From: Eubacterium sp.
Lineage (GTDB): Bacteria > Bacillota_A > Clostridia > Lachnospirales > Lachnospiraceae
Assembly: GCA_023663915.1 (NCBI GenBank)
Contig: JAMPGN010000012.1
Span: forward strand, 1 to 36,774
Direction of reading: 5' to 3'
Length of the DNA: 36,774 nucleotides
The translations under genes and the position numbers were made by a program. Numbering within the stretch: position 1 is the first letter of the stretch; each line of letters opens with the position of its first letter. The notes under the pieces are model-generated. The model searched no databases and was not told where the DNA came from. It was given only the letters and a program-made list of their open reading frames with translations. Shown piece by piece: positions 23,202 through 32,014 of the stretch.

Positions 23202-25445
23202 ATGGAGAAGGTCAAAGGATTTATAGAGCACATCATATATAGAAACGCAGATAACGGATATACGGTATTAAATCTGCTAAGTGGCGAGGATGAGATTACA
23301 TGTGTCGGTTTTTTTAGGACGATGGACCAGGGGGAGACGATTGAGGCACAAGGCGATTATATCACCCATCCGGTCTACGGGGAACAGTTCAAGATAGAAC
23401 GTTATCAGATTGTTGCGCCGGATGATGTAGTGAGTATAGAGAGATATTTAGGTTCCGGTGCGATCAAGGGAGTGGGTGAGGCGCTTGCGGCGCGTATTGT
23501 CAAAAGATTTGGCACGGACACTTACCGTATTATCGAGGAAGAGCCGGAAAGGCTGGCGGAAGTCAAGGGCATCAGCGAGCGCAAGGCGCGGGAGATTGCG
23601 GTTATAGTATACGAGAAGCGCGATGCGCGGGAGGCGATGACTTTTCTGCAGAAATACGGGATCTCGAATACGCTTGCCATACGCATCTATGAGTCCTACG
23701 GAACAGGGCTGTACGGAATCCTGAGAGAAAATCCTTATCAGCTCGCAGAGGATATTCATGGGATCGGATTCAAGGTTGCGGACGAGATAGCGGCGAAAAT
23801 CGGCATCCATACCGATTCCGATTATCGGATCAGAAGTGGTATCCTGTACACGCTTATGCTTGCGGGCGGAGAGGGGCACTGTTATCTGCCGCAGGATATT
23901 CTGCTGAGGAAGGCAGGTGAACTGCTGGGGCTGGAACCTTCCGTCATGGAGCCGCATTTAGGCAATCTTGCGATGGATAAGAAGCTGGTCATCAAACGGT
24001 CGCCTGCAAAAGAAGAGGCGTGCAAAGTTTATGCCACAAATTATTACTATGCCGAGTTAAACTGTGCGAAAATGCTTCATGACCTGAATGTTTCCGCGGA
24101 GGGGGAGCTGCTTCCTTCGGAGGAAAACGAGATTGCGGTAAAGATTGATCAGATTGCGGAGGAATTGGAGATCGAGCTGGACGAACTGCAGAAGAAATCT
24201 GTGCAGGAATGTGTTAAAAATGGTATCTTTATCTTGTCGGGCGGTCCTGGGACAGGTAAGACGACCACGATCAATGCGATCATCCGGTATTTTCTCGCAG
24301 AAGGAATGGATATCTATCTGGCGGCTCCCACCGGAAGGGCGGCGAAGCGTATGACCGAAGCAACGGGCTATGAGTCCAGAACGATCCACCGTCTTCTGGA
24401 GCTGAATGGAGCAGTATCCGAAAAAACGAAGGCGGCAAAGTTTGAACGCAACGAGGAGAATCCTCTGGAGGCGGATGTGATCATCGTCGATGAGATGTCT
24501 ATGGTAGATATTTTTTTATTCCAGGCGCTTTTAAAGGCGGTCACGGTGGGAACGAGGCTGATCTTGGTCGGCGACGTCAATCAGCTGCCGTCGGTGGGAG
24601 CGGGGCAGGTGCTTCAGGATCTCATGGCCAGCGGGTGCTTTCCGATGGTGGTTTTGGAGAAGATATTCCGGCAGGCGAGAGAGAGCGATATTGTCTGGAA
24701 TGCACATCGTATTCATGCCGGAGAGGAACTTGTACTGGATAATAAGAGTAAGGATTTCTTTTTTCTGGAAAGAAATGACATAAATGTCATATATAAACAT
24801 ATGATACAACTGATTACCGAGAAATTACCCCGTTATGTAGGGGCGACACCCTATGACATACAGGTTCTTACCCCGATGCGCAAGGGGAAACTGGGTGTGG
24901 AGACGCTGAATGGCATTTTACAGCGGTATCTCAATCCGGCATCGGATGAGAAGAAAGAATATGTGTCCGGAGACTTGCTTCTGCGGGAGCGGGACAAGGT
25001 CATGCAGATCAAGAACAATTACCAGCTCGAATGGGAAGTGGTCAGCAAGTACGGGATACCGATCGACAAGGGAATGGGAATTTTTAATGGTGATATAGGA
25101 ATTATTTTGCAGATCAATGAATATGCTCATGAAGTAGTGGTTGAGTTTGATGAGCACAGGAGAGTTACGTATGCGTATGCACAGCTTGATGAGATAGAAT
25201 TGGCGTATGCGGTGACGATTCACAAATCGCAGGGCAGCGAGTATCCGGCGGTGGTCATGCCGCTTCTGTCGGGACCAACGATGCTTTTTAACCGGAATTT
25301 ACTCTATACGGGAGTGACAAGGGCTAAGAATTGTGTGACAATTCTTGGCAGCCGAAAAACGCTCAAAGAGATGGTTGACAATAATTACCAGAACCGGCGA
25401 TATACCGGACTGGCGGAACGGATCAGGGAACTGATCCCACAATAG
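23202..25445 (+). CDS. recD2: ATP-dependent RecD2-type helicase (SF1B)
   Basis: A 747-residue RecD2 of normal length. An N-terminal OB-like and helix-hairpin-helix region (about 1-190) precedes the helicase core: Walker A GGPGTGKTTTI near 347, IIVDEMSMVD near 428, LVGDVNQLPSVG near 455, and the late motif HKSQGSEYPAV near 673. RecD2 is a 5'-3' helicase in repair of organisms without a RecBCD partner. I chose the ATG at 23202 because it gives the conserved start MEKVKGFIEHI; an in-frame GTG at 23139 has no ribosome site and lies in the terminator. comF follows after 17 bases, and I infer co-transcription. Confidence 0.93.
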   Translation: MEKVKGFIEHIIYRNADNGYTVLNLLSGEDEITCVGFFRTMDQGETIEAQGDYITHPVYGEQFKIERYQIVAPDDVVSIERYLGSGAIKGVGEALAARIVKRFGTDTYRIIEEEPERLAEVKGISERKAREIAVIVYEKRDAREAMTFLQKYGISNTLAIRIYESYGTGLYGILRENPYQLAEDIHGIGFKVADEIAAKIGIHTDSDYRIRSGILYTLMLAGGEGHCYLPQDILLRKAGELLGLEPSVMEPHLGNLAMDKKLVIKRSPAKEEACKVYATNYYYAELNCAKMLHDLNVSAEGELLPSEENEIAVKIDQIAEELEIELDELQKKSVQECVKNGIFILSGGPGTGKTTTINAIIRYFLAEGMDIYLAAPTGRAAKRMTEATGYESRTIHRLLELNGAVSEKTKAAKFERNEENPLEADVIIVDEMSMVDIFLFQALLKAVTVGTRLILVGDVNQLPSVGAGQVLQDLMASGCFPMVVLEKIFRQARESDIVWNAHRIHAGEELVLDNKSKDFFFLERNDINVIYKHMIQLITEKLPRYVGATPYDIQVLTPMRKGKLGVETLNGILQRYLNPASDEKKEYVSGDLLLRERDKVMQIKNNYQLEWEVVSKYGIPIDKGMGIFNGDIGIILQINEYAHEVVVEFDEHRRVTYAYAQLDEIELAYAVTIHKSQGSEYPAVVMPLLSGPTMLFNRNLLYTGVTRAKNCVTILGSRKTLKEMVDNNYQNRRYTGLAERIRELIPQ

Positions 25446-25462
25446 CAAAGGAATAGAAAAAT

Positions 25463-26179
25463 ATGAAAAAAACATTTCCGGGGATTCTTTTGGATATTCT
25501 CTATCCGCGCAGATGCCCCGTCTGTGACAAGGCAGTCAAGCCTTTTGGGAGTCTGATCTGTGAGAGTTGCAAAGAAGAATTTAAATATATCAAAGCGCCA
25601 TACTGCATGAAGTGTGGCAAGGAACTTGAGGAGGAAGAGTCGGAGTACTGTGGGGACTGTCTGCGCCATAGGCATCTGTTTGACAGTGGGCGTGCGGTCT
25701 TTACCTATAAAACTATGGCGGACTCTATCTATCGCTTCAAATATAAGGGCAGGCAGGAATATGCGGCATATTACGCGGAGTGTATGGCGCGGCAGCTAGG
25801 GAATTGGATGATAAGGTGTCAACCGGATGCATTTGTTCCGGTGCCGATTCACAGTTCCAAGAAATATGTGAGAGGGTACAATCAGGCTGAGGTATTGGCG
25901 CGGGAGCTTGGAAGGCTCATGGATATCCCCGTAGAGACAAAATTGCTCAAAAGAATACATAAAACAGCGCCGATGAAAGATTTATCTGTCTCGGAAAGAC
26001 AAAATAATTTGAAAAGGGCTTTTAAAATCTGTTGCAATGATGTAAAATTAAGTACGATTATAATTATAGACGATATCTATACGACCGGCAGCACCATAGA
26101 CGCAATGTGTTATGAGCTGCGCAAAGCAGGAGTTCAGCGTATTTATTTTGCGGCTCTTGCAATCGGGAAGGGCGTATAG
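25463..26179 (+). CDS. comF: ComF-family phosphoribosyltransferase-like protein
   Basis: A 238-residue ComF/ComFC protein. Two N-terminal zinc-binding pairs are visible, CPVCDK (near 19) with CESC, then CMKCG (near 48) with CGDC. The phosphoribosyltransferase domain has the PRPP loop IIIIDDIYTTGST near residues 198-210, and VPVPIHSSKKYVRGYNQAE near 129-147. ComFC helps natural DNA uptake, although most Lachnospiraceae are not known to be competent. It lies right after recD2 and just before YvyF, recalling the Bacillus comF-yvyF-flagellar order. Confidence 0.93.
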   Translation: MKKTFPGILLDILYPRRCPVCDKAVKPFGSLICESCKEEFKYIKAPYCMKCGKELEEEESEYCGDCLRHRHLFDSGRAVFTYKTMADSIYRFKYKGRQEYAAYYAECMARQLGNWMIRCQPDAFVPVPIHSSKKYVRGYNQAEVLARELGRLMDIPVETKLLKRIHKTAPMKDLSVSERQNNLKRAFKICCNDVKLSTIIIIDDIYTTGSTIDAMCYELRKAGVQRIYFAALAIGKGV

Positions 26180-26207
26180 CCAATCATAACGATAGGAGGA
26201 CAACAGC

Positions 26208-26615
26208 ATGAATGCGAGAAACTGCAGAAAATGTGGGAAATTATTTAACTATGTAGCCGGACCGCCGATCTGTATGCAGTGCAGGGAGGCTCTGGAGGAG
26301 AAGTTTCAGGAAGTAAAAGCGTATATTCAGGATCATGTTTCGGCAACGATCCCGGAAGTGTCTGACGCGTGCGATGTATCCAAGAATCAGATCCAGCAGT
26401 GGCTGAAAGACGAGCGTTTGCAGTTGGCGGAAGGTTCAGGCATCACACTGCACTGTGAACAGTGCGGCGCACCGATCTACAGCGGGCGTTTCTGTGAGAA
26501 GTGCAAGGGTACCATGGCAAACCAGTTGAACGAAAGCATCCGCGTGCCGGAGGCACCGAAACCCAAGCCGAAGAAAGATGTGAAGGATAATCCGAAAATG
26601 CGCTTTTTGGGTTAG
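26208..26615 (+). CDS. yvyF: YvyF-family flagellar operon protein
   Basis: A 135-residue protein of the TIGR03826/YvyF type. Cysteine pairs at CRKCGKLF (near residue 6) and CMQC (near 22) form a zinc finger; a second pair set at CEQCGAPIY and CEKC (near 83-101) forms another. Between them lies a helix-turn-helix-like stretch, ATIPEVSDACDVSKNQIQQW. The family is linked to flagellar genes in Firmicutes, and in Bacillus subtilis it follows comF. A regulatory or RNA-binding role seems likely but is not established. GGAGGACAA is the ribosome site. The C-terminus is a Lys/Pro-rich tail. Confidence 0.85.
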   Translation: MNARNCRKCGKLFNYVAGPPICMQCREALEEKFQEVKAYIQDHVSATIPEVSDACDVSKNQIQQWLKDERLQLAEGSGITLHCEQCGAPIYSGRFCEKCKGTMANQLNESIRVPEAPKPKPKKDVKDNPKMRFLG

Positions 26616-26624
26616 GAGAGCAGT

Positions 26625-27020
26625 ATGTTAAACGAAAAGAGAATAATCCTAATGACGAAAATGGCATCCTATGAAGCCAACGAGGGTAAGAAAAATGTTG
26701 CGATAGGGAGCTATTTTCGTAGTGATTATATAGGATGGCAGGTACTGAAGTCCATTATAAGTGCGACCATTGCATTTGTAGTGGTATTTGGTATGTACAT
26801 TTTTTATAATTTTGAGGTGTTCATGACGGACATCTACAAAATGAATCTGCTTGCCTTTGCAAAGCAGGTTCTCACCATGTATTTATGGACGGTAGGGATC
26901 TATGCCGTGATTTCCTATGTGGTTTATACGGTGCGTTACCACCGGGCAGTCAAGAGCCTTCGGGTGTATCATATGAATCTGCGCAGACTGGCGGATATGT
27001 ATAGACAAAAAGATTTATGA
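26625..27020 (+). CDS. Unknown membrane protein with two hydrophobic helices
   Basis: A 131-residue protein I do not recognise. Two membrane segments are visible, about residues 41-63 and 81-105, with an Arg/Lys-rich C-terminal tail likely to be cytoplasmic. The N-terminal 38 residues are polar. It starts 9 bases after yvyF behind TTAGGAGAGCAG and is followed within 25 bases by another unknown membrane protein and then cdaA. Tight spacing suggests that all are made together. No catalytic motif is visible. Confidence 0.65.
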   Translation: MLNEKRIILMTKMASYEANEGKKNVAIGSYFRSDYIGWQVLKSIISATIAFVVVFGMYIFYNFEVFMTDIYKMNLLAFAKQVLTMYLWTVGIYAVISYVVYTVRYHRAVKSLRVYHMNLRRLADMYRQKDL

Positions 27021-27045
27021 AAGTGTACGGAAAGTGAAAGGATAA

Positions 27046-28011
27046 ATGATGACTACCTTACTTGTTGCAAAGCAGATATTAATGGCTATATACAGTAAAT
27101 ATGAGGTATATATCACGCCGCTTTTAAAATTTGTGCTGGCGCTCATATCCTTACTGGTCATTAATTCCCGCTTAGGCTATATGGACAGCATAAACAAATT
27201 GACAGTCGTTCTGATTGTGGCGTTGATGTGTTCTTTCATGCCGATGAATTTTATCGTTGTCATGGCGGCGCTTTTTACCATGCTTCATTTGTATGCCTTC
27301 AGTTTAGAGTGCGCGGCAGTGATCGGGGTAGGGTTTCTGCTCATGTTTCTGCTCTATCTGAGGTTTGCCCCGAAGGATACGCTGGTGATTGTACTACTGC
27401 CGATCTGCTTTTTGATGAAGATTCCCTATGTGGTTCCGCTTGCGATGGGGCTTGTCGGGACGCCGGCATCCGCTGTCTCGGTTGCCTGCGGCGTTATCGT
27501 GTATTATATGCTGCATTATGTGACACAGAATGTCTCTGCGATAGCAGCCATGTCGGGAGAAGAAATAGTGGCGCGGTTTCGTTTTGTGATTGACGGTCTT
27601 CTCAACAATAAAGAGATGGTCGTTACCATTATGGCGTTTGCGGTTACGGTGATCCTCGTATACCTGATTCGGAGATTAAGCATTGATTATGCGTGGATGA
27701 TCGCCATGGTCGCAGGGGTGGTTGTGGATATTATGGTTCTGCTGGTAGGAGATCTGATGTTTGACACCAATGTACCGCTGTTCGGGGTAATTCTCGGCAA
27801 TGTCATTGCGTTCCTGCTGGCGCTGGCGCTACAGTTTTTCGTGTTCAACGTGGATTACAGCAGGACGGAGAAAGTACAGTTTGAAGATGATGAATATTAT
27901 TATTATGTGAAGGCAGTGCCGAAAGTGGTTGTGGCGAAACCGGATAAGAAGGTGAAGCAGATCAACAGCCAAAGGGCAAAAACGACACAGAAAACAAGAA
28001 ATACCCATTAA
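27046..28011 (+). CDS. Unknown polytopic membrane protein upstream of cdaA
   Basis: A 321-residue protein with about eight to nine hydrophobic segments between residues 20 and 275, then a polar, lysine-rich tail of about 45 residues with an acidic EDDEYYYY patch near 284-291. I recognise no family. There are two ATGs in a row at 27046 and 27049 behind GAAAGGA. It is sandwiched between a two-helix membrane protein and cdaA, with 32 bases before cdaA. A role as a channel or as a membrane partner of the c-di-AMP synthase would suit the location; it is inference. It could equally be an unrelated passenger of the operon. Confidence 0.7.
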   Translation: MMTTLLVAKQILMAIYSKYEVYITPLLKFVLALISLLVINSRLGYMDSINKLTVVLIVALMCSFMPMNFIVVMAALFTMLHLYAFSLECAAVIGVGFLLMFLLYLRFAPKDTLVIVLLPICFLMKIPYVVPLAMGLVGTPASAVSVACGVIVYYMLHYVTQNVSAIAAMSGEEIVARFRFVIDGLLNNKEMVVTIMAFAVTVILVYLIRRLSIDYAWMIAMVAGVVVDIMVLLVGDLMFDTNVPLFGVILGNVIAFLLALALQFFVFNVDYSRTEKVQFEDDEYYYYVKAVPKVVVAKPDKKVKQINSQRAKTTQKTRNTH

Positions 28012-28043
28012 CGACGGTTAAACGGGGAAGGCGGTGAGGGTTC

Positions 28044-28913
28044 GTGCAACAACTGAACACATTTATTTCGACATATCTTACAAAACTGCATATGCCCACC
28101 ATCCACTGGACTGATGTCGCGGAGATTTTTATTCTGACTTTCCTGGCATATCATATTCTGGTCTGGATCAAAAACACAAGGGCATGGGCGCTTCTGAAAG
28201 GCGTTATCGTGATCGCGGTGTTTATTCTGGTTGCCGCTCTGTTCAGAATGAATACGATTCTGTGGATCGTGTCGAACGTATTCAGCATTGCCGCAATCGC
28301 GATTGTGGTAGTGCTGCAGCCGGAATTACGTAAGGCGCTGGAAGAACTGGGGCGGAAGAATTTCTTTTCCTCGATTGTCACCTTTGATTCGGGCAAGCCG
28401 GAAGGCGGGCGATTCTCTGACCGGACGATCAATGAGATCGCCAAAGCGTCTTTTGAGATGGGCAAGGTGAAGACGGGCGCGCTGATCGTGATCGAGCAGG
28501 ATCAGTCTTTGAGCGAATACGAGAGAACAGGTATTGACGTGGACGGTATCGTATCCAGCCAGCTTTTGATCAATATATTTGAACACAATACGCCGCTGCA
28601 TGACGGTGCGGTGATCGTGCGGGGCAACCGTGTGGTTTCGGCGACCTGCTATCTGCCGCTGTCGGACAATATGGCGTTGAGTAAGGATCTCGGAACGCGT
28701 CACAGGGCGGGCGTGGGTATATCGGAAGTGACGGATTCGCTGACGGTGATCGTCTCGGAAGAGACGGGCAAGGTTAGCGTTGCTTACGGCGGACAACTGG
28801 AAAGAGGAATGGATATCGAGCGGCTCAAGGCAAGAATGGCGGATATCCAGAACAAGCCGACAGAGGAGAAGAAGAGGAAACTCTGGAAAGGCAGGTCCAG
28901 AAATGAAGATTAA
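28044..28913 (+). CDS. cdaA: Diadenylate cyclase CdaA
   Basis: A 289-residue CdaA-type enzyme that joins two ATP into c-di-AMP. Three hydrophobic helices occupy about residues 20-95, anchoring it in the membrane. The DAC domain follows; the catalytic DGA lies in PLHDGAVIVRG near 189-199 and the RHR in GTRHRAGVG near 219-227, both intact. c-di-AMP controls potassium and osmolyte transport and cell-wall balance. The GTG at 28044 has GGCGGTGAGGG just upstream. The CdaR start overlaps its last 11 bases, so the two are translationally coupled; glmM comes next, the conserved cdaA-cdaR-glmM order of Firmicutes. Confidence 0.96.
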   Translation: MQQLNTFISTYLTKLHMPTIHWTDVAEIFILTFLAYHILVWIKNTRAWALLKGVIVIAVFILVAALFRMNTILWIVSNVFSIAAIAIVVVLQPELRKALEELGRKNFFSSIVTFDSGKPEGGRFSDRTINEIAKASFEMGKVKTGALIVIEQDQSLSEYERTGIDVDGIVSSQLLINIFEHNTPLHDGAVIVRGNRVVSATCYLPLSDNMALSKDLGTRHRAGVGISEVTDSLTVIVSEETGKVSVAYGGQLERGMDIERLKARMADIQNKPTEEKKRKLWKGRSRNED

Positions 28914-30189
28914 GAACAAGATTATCAACAACTGGGGGCTAAAGCTGGTTTCCTTCTTATTTGCGGCTATGGTGTGGGTCGTTGTCACAAATATCAATGA
29001 TCCGGTGGTGCCGTGGAAAGTGTCAGAGGTTCCGGTTTCGATCCGCAATCTGGATCTGATCACGGAGAGAGGACAGACATATGAAGTGCTGGATGGCACG
29101 GACATGATCGACACGGTGACGATCTATGCGCCCCGTTCCATCATTGATTCGTTGGATAAGAGCAATGTGGTGGCGATCGCGGATGTGAATGATCTGAGCA
29201 GCCTGGATACGATCGCGATTAAGTTATCCACAAGTAAATATAATGATAAGCTGGAGAGCATCCGGGGAAATATAGACTATGTCAAGTTGAATATTGAAGA
29301 TAAACAGACCAGATCTTTTCCGATCCGTGCCAATGCGGTGGGGACGATCCGCGAGGGGTATATGGTGGGCGACGTATCGACAGACCAGAACCTGCTCAAG
29401 GTATCGGGACCGCAGTCGGTTGTATCGCGTATCTCTAAGGTTCAGGCAGATGTAGATGTATCCGGATTTACAAGCAATATTGGAACAGATGCGGATATCC
29501 GCCTGTATGATGATGAAGGCGCTGAAATTAAATCGGCAAGCCTTGAAAAAAGTATCACAAAAGTGCGTGTCAGTGTTGAGATTCTGGAACAGAAGACGGT
29601 TCCGATCATCTATACAGCAACCGGAGTCCCGGCGGACGGATACCGGCTGACCGGAGAGAGCGAGAGCACCAGAAGTAACGTTCTCATAGCGGGCAAATCG
29701 AAACTGATACAGAATATTGAGGCAATCGAGATTCCAGAGGGAGTCATCGATGTGAGCGATGCGCGGGAAGATGTCACAACTCTGATTGATATAAGGGAGT
29801 GTTTACCAGATGGCGTGATTCTGGCGGAAGAGGACTTTAGTGGAATGATCAATGTCACGGTCTTCATAGGACAGGAAATGAGACGGACGGTTTATGTGAA
29901 TGTAAACAATATTCACATCAGTGGACTCACGGCAGGATTCCGGGCGGAAATAATCGATCCGGAAGACAGGTGTGGTATCACGCTGCTCGGTCTTGCCTCT
30001 GAATTGGAGACGGTAACGGTAAGCGATCTGGAAGTAAACGTCGATCTGGCGGCATGGCTTGAGAGTGAGGAAACCGAAGAACTTGAACCGGGCTATTATC
30101 GCATACCGCTGACGGTAAACCTTCCGGAAGATTCCACAGTGACATGGGAAGCGCCGGAAGTGCAGATACACATTACGGAAGCAGAATAA
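28903..30189 (+). CDS. cdaR: CdaR, YbbR-domain regulator of CdaA
   Basis: A 428-residue protein with one N-terminal membrane helix (about residues 10-30) and a chain of about four YbbR repeats outside the membrane, whose repeat units show VYVGSP-like alternation and conserved V-x-V-x-G steps such as NLLKVSGPQSVV near 166-177. CdaR binds CdaA and tunes its activity. The ATG at 28903 overlaps the cdaA stop by 11 bases; an in-frame upstream start at 28780 is inside cdaA and adds a non-family, arginine-rich stretch, so I reject it. glmM follows 42 bases later. Confidence 0.93.
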   Translation: MKIKNKIINNWGLKLVSFLFAAMVWVVVTNINDPVVPWKVSEVPVSIRNLDLITERGQTYEVLDGTDMIDTVTIYAPRSIIDSLDKSNVVAIADVNDLSSLDTIAIKLSTSKYNDKLESIRGNIDYVKLNIEDKQTRSFPIRANAVGTIREGYMVGDVSTDQNLLKVSGPQSVVSRISKVQADVDVSGFTSNIGTDADIRLYDDEGAEIKSASLEKSITKVRVSVEILEQKTVPIIYTATGVPADGYRLTGESESTRSNVLIAGKSKLIQNIEAIEIPEGVIDVSDAREDVTTLIDIRECLPDGVILAEEDFSGMINVTVFIGQEMRRTVYVNVNNIHISGLTAGFRAEIIDPEDRCGITLLGLASELETVTVSDLEVNVDLAAWLESEETEELEPGYYRIPLTVNLPEDSTVTWEAPEVQIHITEAE

Positions 30190-30231
30190 ATAAGATAGGA
30201 TTGGAGATTCAGGAAAGGAACAGGTATTATC

Positions 30232-31581
30232 ATGGGCAGGTTATTTGGAACGGATGGCGTCAGGGGCGTTGCAAACGAGGAGCTGACACCACAGTTTGCG
30301 ATGCAGTTAGGGCAGGCAGGAGCGTATGTTCTTACGAAGGAAAATGAGCATAAGCCCACAATTATGGTAGGATGCGACACAAGAATTTCGGGGGATATGC
30401 TGGCAAATGCGCTTATGGCGGGAGCGTGCTCCGTAGGTGCGAATGCCGTCTATGTGGGGGTGATTCCCACTCCGGCGGTGGCATATCTTACGAGAAAGTA
30501 TAAGGTGGATGCGGGCGTCGTGATTTCCGCTTCCCACAATTCGGTAGAGTTTAACGGTATCAAGTTTTTTGATGGCAACGGTTATAAGCTTCCGGATTCT
30601 CTTGAGGACGAGATCGAGGAACTTATCAAAAATGGTATGCAGGGCGTGAAATTCCCGATCGGCGCGGGAGTTGGCAAGATCAAATACCGGACGGATGCAA
30701 GGGAAGAATATATCAATCATGCAATGAAGGCTGTCAATGTGGATCTGCGCGGATTGAAGATTGTACTCGACTGTGCAGAAGGCGCTGCATTCTATACATC
30801 GGTTGAGACGATGAAAGAGCTTGGGGCAGAAGTGGTGGCAATCCACAATAATCCGGACGGCATCAATATCAACGCCAACTGCGGTTCTACGCATATGGAG
30901 GAATTGCAGGCGAGAGTTGTTTACGAGAAGGCGAATCTGGGGCTTGCCTTTGACGGTGACGCGGATAGGCTTCTTGCCGTGGACGAATTTGGTAATATTG
31001 TTGATGGCGATCAGATTATGGCAGTGGTCGGGCTTCATATGAAACAGAACGGCAAGTTGAATAAAAATACGATTGTGGCAACTGTTATGAGCAATCTCGG
31101 ATTCTTCCTGATGGGCGAGAAAAATGATATCAATATTGAACAGACGAAAGTAGGCGACAGGTATGTTCTGGAAAGAATGAGGGAGATTCATGCGAGTCTG
31201 GGTGGCGAGCAGTCGGGTCATATCATTTTCTTAGACGAGAATACGACTGGTGATGGCCTATTAAGTGCACTTCATCTTTTGCAGGTGATTGTGGAGACAG
31301 GTAAACCACTTTCTGAACTTAAGAAGGTTATGGAAGTGATGCCGCAGGCGCTTGTCAACGCTAAAGTGCCGAACCATAAGAAAGAAAAATATATGGATTA
31401 TTCCGAGATTGCAGATGCGATTGCGGAACTGGATAAGAAATTTGCAGGCGAGGGACGCGTGCTGATCAGACCGTCCGGCACGGAGCCTCTCGTGAGAGTC
31501 ATGATTGAGGGTAAAGACCAGAAGATGATCGATGCGGAAGCTAAGAAACTAGCGGAACTCATACAGAATATTATGTTATAA
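30232..31581 (+). CDS. glmM: Phosphoglucosamine mutase
   Basis: A 449-residue GlmM of normal size. It interconverts glucosamine-6-phosphate and glucosamine-1-phosphate for peptidoglycan precursor synthesis. Motifs: [16 protein letters not shown] at the N-terminus, the catalytic serine S101 in ISASHNS, the metal loop DGDADR near residue 242-247, and the phosphate-binding [11 protein letters not shown] near 415-425. GlmM can inhibit CdaA in several Firmicutes, which matches its operon place after cdaA-cdaR. The ribosome site AGGAAAGGAAC is clear. No terminator is evident, and a new promoter starts four bases after its stop. Confidence 0.97.
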   Translation: MGRLFGTDGVRGVANEELTPQFAMQLGQAGAYVLTKENEHKPTIMVGCDTRISGDMLANALMAGACSVGANAVYVGVIPTPAVAYLTRKYKVDAGVVISASHNSVEFNGIKFFDGNGYKLPDSLEDEIEELIKNGMQGVKFPIGAGVGKIKYRTDAREEYINHAMKAVNVDLRGLKIVLDCAEGAAFYTSVETMKELGAEVVAIHNNPDGININANCGSTHMEELQARVVYEKANLGLAFDGDADRLLAVDEFGNIVDGDQIMAVVGLHMKQNGKLNKNTIVATVMSNLGFFLMGEKNDINIEQTKVGDRYVLERMREIHASLGGEQSGHIIFLDENTTGDGLLSALHLLQVIVETGKPLSELKKVMEVMPQALVNAKVPNHKKEKYMDYSEIADAIAELDKKFAGEGRVLIRPSGTEPLVRVMIEGKDQKMIDAEAKKLAELIQNIML

Positions 31582-31584
31582 CAC

Positions 31585-31613
31585 TTGAGATATATTGAAA
31601 AAAATGTTATAGT
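31585..31613 (+). promoter_or_regulatory. Promoter of the HPr gene
   Basis: TTGAGA (31585-31590), exactly 17 bases, TATAGT (31608-31613). It starts directly after glmM and drives a leader of about 60 bases before the HPr start. Confidence 0.7.
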
Positions 31614-31681
31614 TAAGAATAGGTTGTGACTGAGGGAGGGGTTCGGGCATAACCGGAATCGAAATATTGGAGGATAAGGGT

Positions 31682-31945
31682 ATGGTAAGCCAAAAGGTAG
31701 TCATCAAAAACCCGACAGGGCTACATCTTAGACCGGCAGGCATCCTATGTAAAGAAGCGATGCAGTTCAAATCTTTAATAACTTTTACGTTTCGGGAAAA
31801 TACAGCGAATGCCAAAAGTGTATTGAGCGTGCTTGGTGCATGTGTCAAGTGTGGCGATGAGATCGAGTTTGTATGTGATGGCGAGGATGAGGAAGAAGCA
31901 TTGAAGACATTGATCAATGCGATTGAAAGTGGACTCGGTGAATAA
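31682..31945 (+). CDS. ptsH: Phosphocarrier protein HPr
   Basis: An 87-residue HPr. The phosphoaccepting His15 is in TGLHLRPAG and the regulatory Ser46 lies in NAKSVLSV, so both the sugar-transport and CcpA-signalling positions are kept. It carries phosphate from enzyme I to PTS sugar transporters and, phosphorylated on Ser46, acts in carbon catabolite control. A TTG in frame at 31667 exists, but the ATG at 31682 follows GGAGG (31669-31673) at good spacing. No enzyme I gene is adjacent, and a terminator follows, so the gene is monocistronic. A Crh-type paralogue would lack His15, so this is HPr. Confidence 0.93.
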   Translation: MVSQKVVIKNPTGLHLRPAGILCKEAMQFKSLITFTFRENTANAKSVLSVLGACVKCGDEIEFVCDGEDEEEALKTLINAIESGLGE

Positions 31946-31957
31946 TGCCATCTGTTT

Positions 31958-31987
31958 AGCCCGTTGTATTCAACGGGCTTTCTTTTA
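31958..31987 (+). terminator. Terminator after the HPr gene
   Basis: A perfect 9-bp stem AGCCCGTTG (31958-31966) with CAACGGGCT (31971-31979), loop TATT, then TTCTTTT. It separates ptsH from leuA. Confidence 0.92.
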
Positions 31988-32014
31988 TGCTATAGGAAAG
32001 TGGAGGATACTAGA

